DNA of 64,000 bases, from assembly GCA_965207535.1 (NCBI GenBank), contig CBDBMR010000010.1:62001-126000 (forward strand), written 5' to 3'. The stretch is from JAJDXO01 sp965207535 (lineage in GTDB: Bacteria; Pseudomonadota; Alphaproteobacteria; Rhodospirillales; UBA2165). Both the position numbers and the translations under genes were made by a program. Shown here piece by piece: positions 16,498 to 24,657 of the stretch (position 1 is the stretch's first letter; each line of letters begins with the position of its first letter). The notes below the pieces were generated by a model that did not search any database, had not been told where the DNA came from, and saw only the letters and a program-made list of their open reading frames with translations.

Positions 16498-17604
16498 TTA
16501 CATCTCATCCGGATAGTGGGTGCGGCTGTAGACCGACGTCCGGAAGTCGTTGATCCCGAGCTCGGCCCGGATGTCCTTGGAATTCTTCAACATGGGTAGT
16601 TCCGACGGAATGCCGGTGCCGTTCGCCAACCGGTCATTCTTGGTGAATGTCGCGGCAATGGCGGATGCGGCCGAGACCGCCTTCGGGCCCAGGGTCTCGG
16701 CGACGTCGGCGCGGGCTCGGTCCAGCGCCGGCCGGTCCGGTCCGATCGCCGCATCGGCGAAGGCCAGAAGCTCCTTGCCGCCCGGAACCCCGCTGTCCCG
16801 GGACGGGTCGATCAGGGCCTGCAGGTTGATGTCGAGACCGGTTTCGCGTCCACTCTCACGGAGGAACCAGGCATGGCCGGCGGTTCAGTAAAAGCACTCG
16901 TTGATGGCGGAAACCCGGCCCGCGATAAGCTCCACCTGGGACCGGCTGAACCCCTCATGATGCTGGTAATCCTTGATCATGATGTTCTTCATCGGCAGGT
17001 ACTGCGCCTCTTCCAGCTCCACCGCCTGACGGAACTCGTCCGGCACCAGGCTGACGGAGCGCAGGATGTAGGGCCGGTAACCCTCGCCGAAGATGGCCTT
17101 GGCCTCCTCGCCGCCTTCCGGGAGGTTGGGGACCGTCGGCACCCAGGCCAGCTCCTTCTTGGCGACGCCGGGCCGCGCGCCCGAGGCCTTGCCCTCCCGC
17201 GCGGCCGGCAGGGGGCGCAGCGGCACGCCGATGCTGCGGGCGAAGACATCCATGCAGGTCAGCCGCGAAACGATGCCGACGATTTCGACATACTCCTCGT
17301 CGCTCAGGCCGCCCGATCTGGCGTCCTCGTAGGATTGTTGATCGAAATCCTGCGGCGAGACCGCGAGATGCCGGATCATCTCGCGGGCGGCCTTGGGCAA
17401 CTCGACATCGCTCTCCGGCCCGGCGCCGTCATGCTTTTCCTGAACGCCCGCCTCGTAGCAGGCCTCGCGAATTTCGCGCGCGACCGCCAGGCGCTGCGCG
17501 GCGCCTCCCCAGGTGCCGGGATCGGCGAGGTGATCCAGTTGCGCCGCGTGAGCCTCGTCGATCTCGGCCCGGACCGGATATTCGGAATCTGCGTAGAGTG
17601 TCAT
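16498..17604 (-). CDS. Two-domain AhpD/CMD-like selenoprotein (Sec240 in a CxxU motif, TGA 16887-16885)
   Basis: 368 residues when one in-frame TGA is read as Sec. The upstream part (239 aa) ends in SAINECFY; TGA follows and the frame continues TAGHAWFLRESGRETG to TAA at 16500-16498. AhpD-like proteins have C-x2-C-x3-H here; this reads C237-F-Y-U240-T-A-G-H244, so Sec replaces exactly the second redox Cys. The N-terminal half has a degenerate CMD repeat (VSRLTCMDVFARSIGVPL) and the C-terminal half the active one. ATG 17604 has GGGAGAG upstream. Likely a thiol/selenol peroxidase or reductase (inference). A standard caller would truncate it just before the active site. Confidence 0.85.
16838..16870 (-). 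promoter_or_regulatory. Candidate bacterial SECIS hairpin
   Basis: Numbering from the first base after the TGA on the minus strand, bases 15-21 pair with 40-47 (bulged A at 43, one U-G), then a 1x3 internal loop, then UCC (23-25) pairs with GGA (34-36). The 8-nt apical loop GUGAGAGU starts with G and spans 26-33 nt from the TGA, inside the usual bSECIS window. Folded by eye. Confidence 0.5.
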
Positions 17605-17735
17605 TTTCGAAGCTCTCCCCTAAAACTGCCCGCCTTGAGGCCGGGTCCGGCACTCAGCATGGGGCCCGGTGTCCGGCGCGCCACCCAAATTTTCCGAATG
17701 TCCACCCTGTGGAAGGCAATTCATGCCGGTGCCCC

Positions 17736-19436
17736 CTACCGGACGGACATTCCGAACCGGCCTATGGTCCCCGCGGTCTCGAATTTCGAGAAGAACGCCG
17801 TGACGTCGGCCGGCTCGCCGTCGAGGGATACGTCTCCCGTCCCGATGCCGTCTTCGAAGCTCACCGATCCGCCGGCCCACTTGCTGAGGAACGCCCGCTC
17901 GAAGGTCAGCGTCGCGTCGCGCTCCTCCGGCAGCCGGTCATGGAACTGGCAGACGCCGCGCCGGATTTCCAGGCCGCACGCCTCGCCGGTGTCCGACGAG
18001 ACGAAACCCAGGGTCAGACGGGTGTCGAGCGCGTCTTCGGCCCTCAGCTTGCAGCACATCATCTCCAGCAGGCCGCCGGTCGGATAGTTGCGGGCCTGGT
18101 TGGACTGGATGGCGTGTCCGCCCTTCTGGGCGCCCAGCTTGTCCTCGAGCTCGATCGCCTGGCACAGGCCCCAGTTGCGCCAGGTGGAATTCTTCTGTCC
18201 GTAGGCCCAGCCGCGGAGCGCTTCCGCCTTCAGTTCGCGCGCCTCCCTGTCTTCGAGGTCGCTCCGGACCAGCCAGGTCAGGATGTCCGCCGCCCAGCGG
18301 TAATCTTTCGCGTCCAGGGCCTCGGTCGCCTGATCGATGACGCTCTTCCGCCCGCCCATCGCCTGTACGTAGCGCGCCGCCCGTTCCCGCCACGGGTGCG
18401 GGTCGAGTTCCACCGCGTCGCCCTGAAACCAGCCCACATAGCCGGCGTAGACGCTGCGCACCGAGTGCTTGTAGCTGCCGTAGAATTCGCCGAGCCAGGG
18501 GTGCGACTTCAGGTGGTCCGGCATGGTGACCTTGTCGGCGAGTTCGTCCCAGGTGTAGCCCTGGTTAATCCACCGGACGCACTGATCGTGGAGATATTGA
18601 ATGGAGTCCCGGTAGGCGGTGAGCACTTCCTCGACGTTTTCCGCGCCCTCGACGGTCGGTCCATGGTGCGGAATCAGCGTCTCGGCCTTGAGGGAGCGCA
18701 GCGTGTCCAGTCCCTTGGCCCAGATCATCGGGTTGCGGAACTGGGTGCCCCGCAGCGCGTAGACGTTGGGGAACGTCATGCCCTGAACGGCATCCGCCGA
18801 GATCAGCACCTTTTCGGCCGGCAGCCAGACGACGCACTGATCGTCCGTTTCGCTCGGCACGTGAATGACCTGCAGCCTGATCCCGGCGAGATTCAGGTCG
18901 AACCGGTCGTTGAATGTGGTGGTCGGCTCAATGAACCCGGATTTGCCGCGGCGGGGCGGGGCGCCGATGGCGCTGCCGTAGCCGCCGGTTTCGCCGTAAT
19001 CGAGATGGGCGCCGAACTGAAACGGCCCGCGCCGCGTCCGGATGGGGGCAAGCAGGCCCCAGTCCCGCAGCATGGCCCCGGTCAGCTCCTCGTGGGCGAT
19101 GAGGTCCACCTTGCCGCTGCGGATGTCCTCTTCCGCCACGAAACTGAAGATGCCGCTGACGTGATCGCCGTGATTGTGGGTCAGGATCACCGCCTTGATG
19201 GGCTTGTCGGTGATTTCCCTGAAAGCGGCCGCCGCCTCGTCGCCCGGCAACTCGCCGCTCAGGGTATCGACGAGGATGACGCCGTCGGTTCCCTCGATCA
19301 TGGTGCAGTTGGAGCCGGTGTAGCAGTAGGCCGTGTGGATATTGCCGCGGGTGGTCAGAATTTTCGGCTGCTGGTACAGCGCCATCTGCGCTGCAAGCTC
19401 GGGATTCACCGAGGGTTCGATCCGGGGGCGGGACAT
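17736..19436 (-). CDS. Metallo-beta-lactamase-fold alkyl sulfatase (SdsA1-like)
   Basis: 566 aa. The N-terminal MBL domain has TMIEGTDGVILVDTLSG and the zinc motif H87-x-H89-x-D91-H92 in ILTHNHGDHVSG, with later ligands around LIAHEEL and LIPHHGPTVEGAENVEEV. The alkyl-sulfatase dimerisation domain follows (LGEFYGSYKHSVRSVYAGYVGWFQGD, ALRGWAYGQKNSTWRNWGL), then an SCP2-like C-terminal domain. Family members hydrolyse alkyl sulfates such as SDS; no export signal is visible, and the GFxxYGxx core is divergent, so other ester substrates are possible. ATG 19436 lies just inside three 13-bp repeats that each carry an SD-like AGGAAC. Confidence 0.85.
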   Translation of the reverse strand: MSRPRIEPSVNPELAAQMALYQQPKILTTRGNIHTAYCYTGSNCTMIEGTDGVILVDTLSGELPGDEAAAAFREITDKPIKAVILTHNHGDHVSGIFSFVAEEDIRSGKVDLIAHEELTGAMLRDWGLLAPIRTRRGPFQFGAHLDYGETGGYGSAIGAPPRRGKSGFIEPTTTFNDRFDLNLAGIRLQVIHVPSETDDQCVVWLPAEKVLISADAVQGMTFPNVYALRGTQFRNPMIWAKGLDTLRSLKAETLIPHHGPTVEGAENVEEVLTAYRDSIQYLHDQCVRWINQGYTWDELADKVTMPDHLKSHPWLGEFYGSYKHSVRSVYAGYVGWFQGDAVELDPHPWRERAARYVQAMGGRKSVIDQATEALDAKDYRWAADILTWLVRSDLEDREARELKAEALRGWAYGQKNSTWRNWGLCQAIELEDKLGAQKGGHAIQSNQARNYPTGGLLEMMCCKLRAEDALDTRLTLGFVSSDTGEACGLEIRRGVCQFHDRLPEERDATLTFERAFLSKWAGGSVSFEDGIGTGDVSLDGEPADVTAFFSKFETAGTIGRFGMSVR

Positions 19437-19440
19437 GTCG

Positions 19441-19479
19441 GTTCCTTTGGGCAGTTCCTTTGGGCGGTTCCTCTGGGAA
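19441..19479 (-). repeat. Three 13-bp repeats carrying iterated SD-like sequence
   Basis: GTTCCTTTGGGCR occurs at 19441-19453 and 19454-19466, with a diverged copy to 19479. On the coding (minus) strand each unit reads AAAGGAAC or GAGGAAC, so the MBL gene start at 19436 is preceded by three spaced purine-rich SD-like boxes, the nearest about 5 bases away. Confidence 0.75.
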
Positions 19480-19593
19480 TTAAATTTTACTAATCCATCT
19501 CCCGTCAAATTATCCGAATATGGAAAGCGCGATAAGCGATTGTTTCTAACCGGACAGATTAGAAAATCTGATGTGAGCGGATGAGGCCGGACC

Positions 19594-21444
19594 CTAATCC
19601 CGGTACTTGTTTCGCACCACGAAGCCGGACGGCTCGGCGGGGCGCGGATCCCGGACCCAGATGTCGCGGTTGGGATGAAGCCCGCCGCCCCGGGTCGCCG
19701 GCACCGCCGAGTGCCGCGCCCGGTGCAGCAGCCGGGTATCGGCGATGCCGCAGTTGGGATGCACGCCGCCGTTGCCGGCGACGGCCTCGTCCCAGGCGGC
19801 CTTGCGCGCCTCCAGCGCCCGGGCGTCGTCCAGGGCCGGGCAGTTGATCTCGTTGGCATCGAGGTCGACGACGATCTCGTCGCCGTCCTCGATCAGCGCG
19901 ATGGGTCCGCCGGCCGCCGCTTCGGGCCCCACATGGCCGATGACCAGTCCCACCGACCCGCCGGAGAACCGGGCGTCGGTCATCAGCGCGACGACGATGC
20001 CGCGCTCGCGGCAGAGCGCGGTGATCCGCGACGTCGGGTCGAGCATTTCCGGCATCCCCGGCGCGCCGCTCGGGCCCTCGTAGCGCACGATGATCATGTC
20101 GTGGTTTTCGAAACTGTCCGGCGTCTCGTCGAGCGCCTTCAAGAGGCCGGCTTCGCCCTCGAACACCCGGGCCCGGCCGCGGAACAGATTGTCCTCGAGG
20201 CCGCCTTCGACCCCGGCGAGTTTGAGAATGGCGGAATAATCCGGCGACAGGTTGCCGCCCAGCATCCGAAGGCCGCCCGTCGGCTTGAACGGGCCGCTCA
20301 CCGGAAAGATCACCTCGCCGTCGGGGGCGGGCGGGTCCAGATGGTTGATCTGTTCGGCGAGCGTCCGTCCGGTGCAGGTCATCATTTCGCCGTTCAGCAG
20401 GCCGGCCTCCAGCAGCTCGCGGACGATCACCTGAACCCCGCCGACCCGGTCGATGTCGAGCATGGAATAGGCGCCGTAGGGCCGGGCGTTGGTCAGCACC
20501 GGCACAACGTCGCGGGACAGGATGTTGAACTCGTCCGGCGTCATCACGTCCCGCCAGAAATCCCCGTAGCCGGCGGCGCGGGCGATCTCGGGGGTATGCA
20601 GCACCACGTTGGTCGAGCCGCCGACGGCCATGGCGACGACGACCGCGTTGCGGATCGAATCGCGCTGGACGATGTCGCGGGGGCGGAGCCCGGCCGCCAT
20701 CATGTTCGCCAGATGCTCGACCAGCTCGGCCGGAAATTCGTTCAGGCGGCGCGGATCGTCGGAGGCCGGGGCGACCATCTGCAGCGGCTGCAGCCCGACG
20801 ACGCCGATGAAGGTCTGCATGGTGTTGTAGGTGAACATGCCGCCGCAGCTGCCGATGCCGGGGCAGGCGTGGCAGGCGATCTGGTCCCGGTATTCGGGGT
20901 CCGGGTGCCCGGCGGCCTGGTAGGCGCTGACGATGTCGAGGGGCTCGCCGGTCCGCGGGTCCTTGCCGGGCCGGATGGTGCCGTCGGACATGATGATCGC
21001 CGGCTCGTTGTGTTCGAGAACGGCGGCGAGCGTGCCGACCGGCGGCTTGTCGCAGGCGACCACGGCGATGGTGCCGGCGAGCCCGGTGGCCTCCAGGTGC
21101 TCGCAGAGGGAATCGTTGGTGACCTCGCGGCCGATCAGCGAATAGCGCATCTCGGCCGTGCCGTTGCGGATGCCGTCGGACGTGGCGATGGTGTATTCGG
21201 GCTGGACGAGCCGGTACTTCAGTTCCCCCTCGGCGGCGCCGATCCGGCCGAGCAGGCGGTCGTGGATCGCCCGGACCTTGGGCTCGACGCCGATGTAGCA
21301 CTGGCTGTCGCCCTTGGTCCCGACGACGCCGACCGAGGGTTCGTGAATCAGGGCGGGGTCCGTGCCGAGCTCGTTGGCGAGACCGATGGATTGGGCCGAG
21401 CGCCCGGGATGGCGGTCGATCAGGACGGCATTGGATTTAGGCAT
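19594..21444 (-). CDS. IlvD/Edd-family dehydratase
   Basis: 616 aa. Fe-S cluster cysteines are in VVACDKPPVG and CHACPGIGSCGGMFTYNTMQ; family blocks include GDSQCYIG, VAMAVGGSTNVVLHTPEIA, VSGPFKPTGGLRMLGGNLSPDYSAILKLAG and TDARFSGGSVGLVIGHVGPEA. IlvD makes 2-keto acids from 2,3-dihydroxy acids in branched-chain amino acid synthesis, while many paralogues dehydrate sugar acids. The neighbourhood (sulfatase, GST, uptake receptors) and the unusual C-terminal extension (GGVHPNCGIADTRLLHRARHS...) favour a catabolic sugar-acid role over ilvD (inference). Confidence 0.85.
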   Translation of the reverse strand: MPKSNAVLIDRHPGRSAQSIGLANELGTDPALIHEPSVGVVGTKGDSQCYIGVEPKVRAIHDRLLGRIGAAEGELKYRLVQPEYTIATSDGIRNGTAEMRYSLIGREVTNDSLCEHLEATGLAGTIAVVACDKPPVGTLAAVLEHNEPAIIMSDGTIRPGKDPRTGEPLDIVSAYQAAGHPDPEYRDQIACHACPGIGSCGGMFTYNTMQTFIGVVGLQPLQMVAPASDDPRRLNEFPAELVEHLANMMAAGLRPRDIVQRDSIRNAVVVAMAVGGSTNVVLHTPEIARAAGYGDFWRDVMTPDEFNILSRDVVPVLTNARPYGAYSMLDIDRVGGVQVIVRELLEAGLLNGEMMTCTGRTLAEQINHLDPPAPDGEVIFPVSGPFKPTGGLRMLGGNLSPDYSAILKLAGVEGGLEDNLFRGRARVFEGEAGLLKALDETPDSFENHDMIIVRYEGPSGAPGMPEMLDPTSRITALCRERGIVVALMTDARFSGGSVGLVIGHVGPEAAAGGPIALIEDGDEIVVDLDANEINCPALDDARALEARKAAWDEAVAGNGGVHPNCGIADTRLLHRARHSAVPATRGGGLHPNRDIWVRDPRPAEPSGFVVRNKYRD

Positions 21445-21833
21445 GGCAGCTTCCCCGGTGACGAAACGCGCCCCAACGCTGCGGCGGGCCGACGCCCGTC
21501 CCGCCGTCGGGCCGCTCTCTTCTATTCCACGGCAACCCCCGAATCCAGTCATGAATCCAGCAGGATAGGGGGGCGGGTAGACGGCAAACCGTCATGGCCA
21601 GACTTGGAAACTGTTTCCAACGAAAATTTCGGATTCGGCCCGATCGTGTGCGCCGGTATAGGCATTTATGGGCATTTATGGACATTTGATGACTTGGTTA
21701 AATTCCAATTCGGTGCCTTTGAGCGCATTTTTGTGCGCGGGAATCCCCGCAGCGGCGCCCGCGGACGGTGCTTCCCTATCAATGTGTGCGATTTGCCGCG
21801 CTTTGCCAGTCCCGCACTCTCATTATCCTATGA
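21445..21833. other. Gap with no supported gene
   Basis: Between the divergent IlvD-like and TAXI genes. I see only a 10-bp tandem duplication (GGCATTTATG at 21661-21680 with a partial third copy) and no ORF with coding character. Promoters for both flanking genes should lie between 21445 and 22101, but I cannot place them with confidence. Confidence 0.5.
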
Positions 21834-21970
21834 CCCCCTCACCCTGACCCTCTCCCCCTGGAAAAGGGGGAGAGGGGACTACTCCCTAACCCTCGCCCCC
21901 CTCTGGGGGGAGAGGGATGCGGAGGCTTTGCGAAGCGGCAGCTGAGCTTAGCCGAAGCTGGGTGAGGGGG
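21834..21970. repeat. MITE-like palindromic repeat, family A, copy 1
   Basis: A 137-bp segment bounded by CCCCCTCACC and GGTGAGGGGG. Inside are two hairpins (CTCTCCCCC with GGGGGAGAG; CCCCCCTCTGGGGGGAG) and the tail GATGCGGAGGCTTTGCGAAG. The same ends and tail recur at 29162-29255, with related copies at 27001-27151 and 34599-34647. Confidence 0.8.
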
Positions 21971-22101
21971 GCTAACCCGCTTCCGTCATACGGACGGATC
22001 GGATTTTCCGCCCAACCGGGGCCGATCGCCGCTGGCCCGCCGTCCGCGGGCCGGGGTATCCTTGGTCCATCGAATATCAATACGAGACAGGAGGCTGTTC
22101 C

Positions 22102-23163
22102 ATGTTTTCCCTTCGCACCGTAAGTATCGCCGCGCTGATGAGCGCCGCGCTGCCCGTGGCCGGCTGGGCCGCCGGCCCGACCCTGACCCATGAATTCGCC
22201 CAGGCCGGCGGCGGCGGCGACCTGTCGTCCCGGCACCTGGCCGAGGTCGCGTCCGCCCGGAAGATCGCCACCATCCAGGTCCAGGGCGGCAAGACCCTGA
22301 CCCGTTCCGTTCAGCAGGTGGCCGAGCGCAAGACCGACATAACCTCCATGCCGCTGGTCCTGAGCTTTCTGATGTCCAAGGGCCTGGGGCCGTATTCGGG
22401 CCTGGGCAAGGAGAACGGCGCCAAGCTGGCCGCCAACCTGCGGCTGCTCTATCCCTATTGGGGGACGACGTCGTTCTACCTGATCGCCTACGCAAACACC
22501 GGGATCGACAACTGGGACAAGATCAGGGGCAAGACCATCTTCAACGGCCCGCCCCGGGGCGGCGCGCTCAACACGTCCCGCGCCATCGTCCGGCTGACCA
22601 CCGGCATGGGGGACGGGAAGGGCTATACGGGCAAGCAGATCGCCTGGGGCCAGGCGAGCGCCATCTTCCTCGACGGTTCGGTGGATGCGGCCGTCCGCCC
22701 CGGCACCAACCCGGCGTCCTGGATGCCGGTCCTGATGGCGGCCGGGAAGATCAACCTGGTTTCCATTCCCAAGGCGAAATGGGAAAGCGCCGCCTTTCAG
22801 AAGTTCCTGAAGGCGCCCGGCAACGCGCCGGCGCTGTTTCCCGTCGGCGAGTTCGGCCACTACGGCGACGGCGTCAACGTGATTTCCGAAGACGGCATGT
22901 TCCGGGGCGTGTCGGCGACGTTCGGCGACGGCGTCCACAAGGACATGCCGAAAGGCCTCGCCAAGGCGCTCACCAAGGCGTTCATCGAGACCGTCGGGGA
23001 CTTGCACAAGAAGGCGCCCTTCGCCAAGGGCCTGCTGTTCGGCAAGACCGACGACAAGCTCATGGGCCTCTGCAACGCCAAGGTGGTGTATCATCCGGGC
23101 GCGGTGGAGGCGTGGGAGGAAGCCGGCCACAAGATCGCCGACTGCGCCAAACCCAAGTCGTAG
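22102..23163 (+). CDS. Orphan TAXI-family TRAP substrate-binding protein
   Basis: 353 aa; AGGAGGCTGTTCC before ATG 22102; signal peptide ending near GWA-AG. TAXI features: VQGGKTLTRSVQQVAERKTDITSMPL, DKIRGKTIFNGPPRGGALNTSRAI and DGSVDAAVRPGTNPASWMP. It is paralogous in layout to the receptor at 3860, but no fused TRAP permease follows: the next 350 bp hold a hairpin and repeat elements. It either shares a permease encoded elsewhere (possibly 5035-7005) or is a remnant of a larger locus. Confidence 0.9.
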   Translation: MFSLRTVSIAALMSAALPVAGWAAGPTLTHEFAQAGGGGDLSSRHLAEVASARKIATIQVQGGKTLTRSVQQVAERKTDITSMPLVLSFLMSKGLGPYSGLGKENGAKLAANLRLLYPYWGTTSFYLIAYANTGIDNWDKIRGKTIFNGPPRGGALNTSRAIVRLTTGMGDGKGYTGKQIAWGQASAIFLDGSVDAAVRPGTNPASWMPVLMAAGKINLVSIPKAKWESAAFQKFLKAPGNAPALFPVGEFGHYGDGVNVISEDGMFRGVSATFGDGVHKDMPKGLAKALTKAFIETVGDLHKKAPFAKGLLFGKTDDKLMGLCNAKVVYHPGAVEAWEEAGHKIADCAKPKS

Positions 23164-23190
23164 AAGACAGGTTGCGGCTTTACGGATCCG

Positions 23191-23211
23191 GGCGTCCCCC
23201 GCGGGGACGCC
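23191..23211 (+). terminator. Stem-loop after the TAXI receptor gene
   Basis: GGCGTCCCC and GGGGACGCC form a perfect 9-bp stem with loop CGC, 28 bp past the receptor stop. No U-run follows. Confidence 0.6.
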
Positions 23212-23311
23212 TGGACCCAACCGGTTCCCGCGCCCGGCCAAGACGCTTTGGCGGCGCACTATATCAAGCCCGTCATGCCCCGCCGATAGTGCGGCGCATC
23301 CACGTTGTTCT

Positions 23312-23392
23312 GGATTACCCGGACAAGCCGGGTAATGACGAGTTTCTTTGATTCAGCATCACGCGTCATGCCCCGACTTGCTCGGGGCATCC
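23312..23392. repeat. Composite two-hairpin repeat, family B, copy 1
   Basis: ATTACCCGG..CCGGGTAAT hairpin, then a linker of about 25 nt (CGAGTTTCTTTGATTCAGC followed by ATCACGCG), then a CATGCCCCGA..TCGGGGCAT hairpin. The whole unit is present in reverse orientation at 39477-39560, including the linker. The rest of the 23164-23515 gap holds no supported gene. Confidence 0.8.
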
Positions 23393-23515
23393 ACGCTTGG
23401 CGGACGGCTTTATCGACGGTATCGGCCCAAGGCGGCTAATATCAATTCAGCTTCGAATGGATTGCCGCGAGGTGAACTTCATCCAAGGCAAACCAAATTC
23501 ATTGGGGAGATCGAG

Positions 23516-24634
23516 GTGACGGAAAGGCACAAAGCGCAAACGCCGGATAATGTTTTCAAGATAGGCTTGTTCGCCGCCAACTGTTCCGGGGGAATTGCCG
23601 CGACCAACGTGAAAGAGCGGTGGCAGCCGACATGGCAAAATAATCTCGAATTGGCCCAAATGGCGGACAAGGCCGGTTTGGAGTTCATGCTGCCGTTGGG
23701 CCGATGGGCCGGTTACGGGGGAGAACATGACCACAACGGTTTGTCGTACGAAACGCTCATGTGGGCGGCGGGTCTGCTGGCCGCGACCAAAAGGATAATT
23801 GCCTTTTCGACACTCCACGTCGCCATGATCAATCCGGTATTCGCGGCCAAACAGATGGTAACCGCGGATCATATTGGCGCCGGGCGGTTCGGCCTCAATA
23901 TCGTTTGCGGCTGGAATGCGAAGGAGTTCGGCATGATGGGCATTCCGCTCGATGAGCATGACCGGCGCTATGAGCTTGGACAGGAGTGGCTGGACGTTGT
24001 CGGCAAGGTCTGGCGGGAGAACGATCCTTTCGATTTTGACGGAACGTTTTTTCGGTTGACCGGCGTCCAGGCCAATCCGAAGCCGGTCTCCCGACCAAGA
24101 CCGCTCGTCATGAATGCCGGTCAATCGGGTCCCGGATTGGATTTCGCCGTTCGAAACGCGGATTACCTGTTTCGGGCCATTCAGGGCCTGGATACCGCGA
24201 AGGCCGAGACCGATCGGGTCAAGGCCCGGTCAAGGGCGTTGGGCCGAAGCGTTGGCGTTTTCACCAATGCGTATTGCGTGTGCCGTCCAACCGTCAGCGA
24301 GGCCGAAGAATTTCATCATTACTATGCCGTTGAAAACGCCAACGAAGAAGCGGTTGAAAGCATGTATGTGGGGCGAGGCATTAGAGACAATCGGGAACTC
24401 TCCGATGAAGTGAAAGCCGATATCCGCCTGAGAATGGCGGGAGGCAACAGCGCCTATCCGCTTATCGGCGATCCGGATACGATAACCGGGAAAATACGAA
24501 TGCTGAGTGAAGCGGGTTTTGCCGGAATTGCCATGGGTCTGGTGAATTATCTCGATGAGCTTCCCTATTTTCGCGATGAAGTGCTGCCCCGGCTCGAGCG
24601 AGCGGGTTTGCGCCGAACGGAACCGAACGTGTAA
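23516..24634 (+). CDS. LLM-class flavin-dependent monooxygenase (RutA/SsuD-like)
   Basis: 372 aa from GTG 23516, with GGGGAG about 6 bases upstream. Bacterial luciferase-like (beta/alpha)8 features: KIGLFAANCSGG, LLAATKRIIAFSTLHVAMINPVFAAKQMVTADHIGAGRFGLNIVCGWNAKEFGMMGI and PLVMNAGQSGPGLDFAVRNADYLF. This pattern is closest to RutA (pyrimidine ring opening) and alkanesulfonate monooxygenases. FMNH2 and O2 would be cosubstrates. It lies 23 bp before the maleate-isomerase-like gene, suggesting ring cleavage that yields a maleate- or maleamate-type product (inference). AT-richer codons than the flanking genes, by eye. Confidence 0.87.
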   Translation: MTERHKAQTPDNVFKIGLFAANCSGGIAATNVKERWQPTWQNNLELAQMADKAGLEFMLPLGRWAGYGGEHDHNGLSYETLMWAAGLLAATKRIIAFSTLHVAMINPVFAAKQMVTADHIGAGRFGLNIVCGWNAKEFGMMGIPLDEHDRRYELGQEWLDVVGKVWRENDPFDFDGTFFRLTGVQANPKPVSRPRPLVMNAGQSGPGLDFAVRNADYLFRAIQGLDTAKAETDRVKARSRALGRSVGVFTNAYCVCRPTVSEAEEFHHYYAVENANEEAVESMYVGRGIRDNRELSDEVKADIRLRMAGGNSAYPLIGDPDTITGKIRMLSEAGFAGIAMGLVNYLDELPYFRDEVLPRLERAGLRRTEPNV

Positions 24635-24657
24635 CCGCGACGACGGAGGACACCGCC

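Noticed and set aside
19675..21945. 756-codon plus-strand open frame over the IlvD/Edd gene
   Set aside because: Antisense to a clear Fe-S dehydratase; translation is repetitive GDD/VAR-type typical of shadow frames in high-GC DNA.
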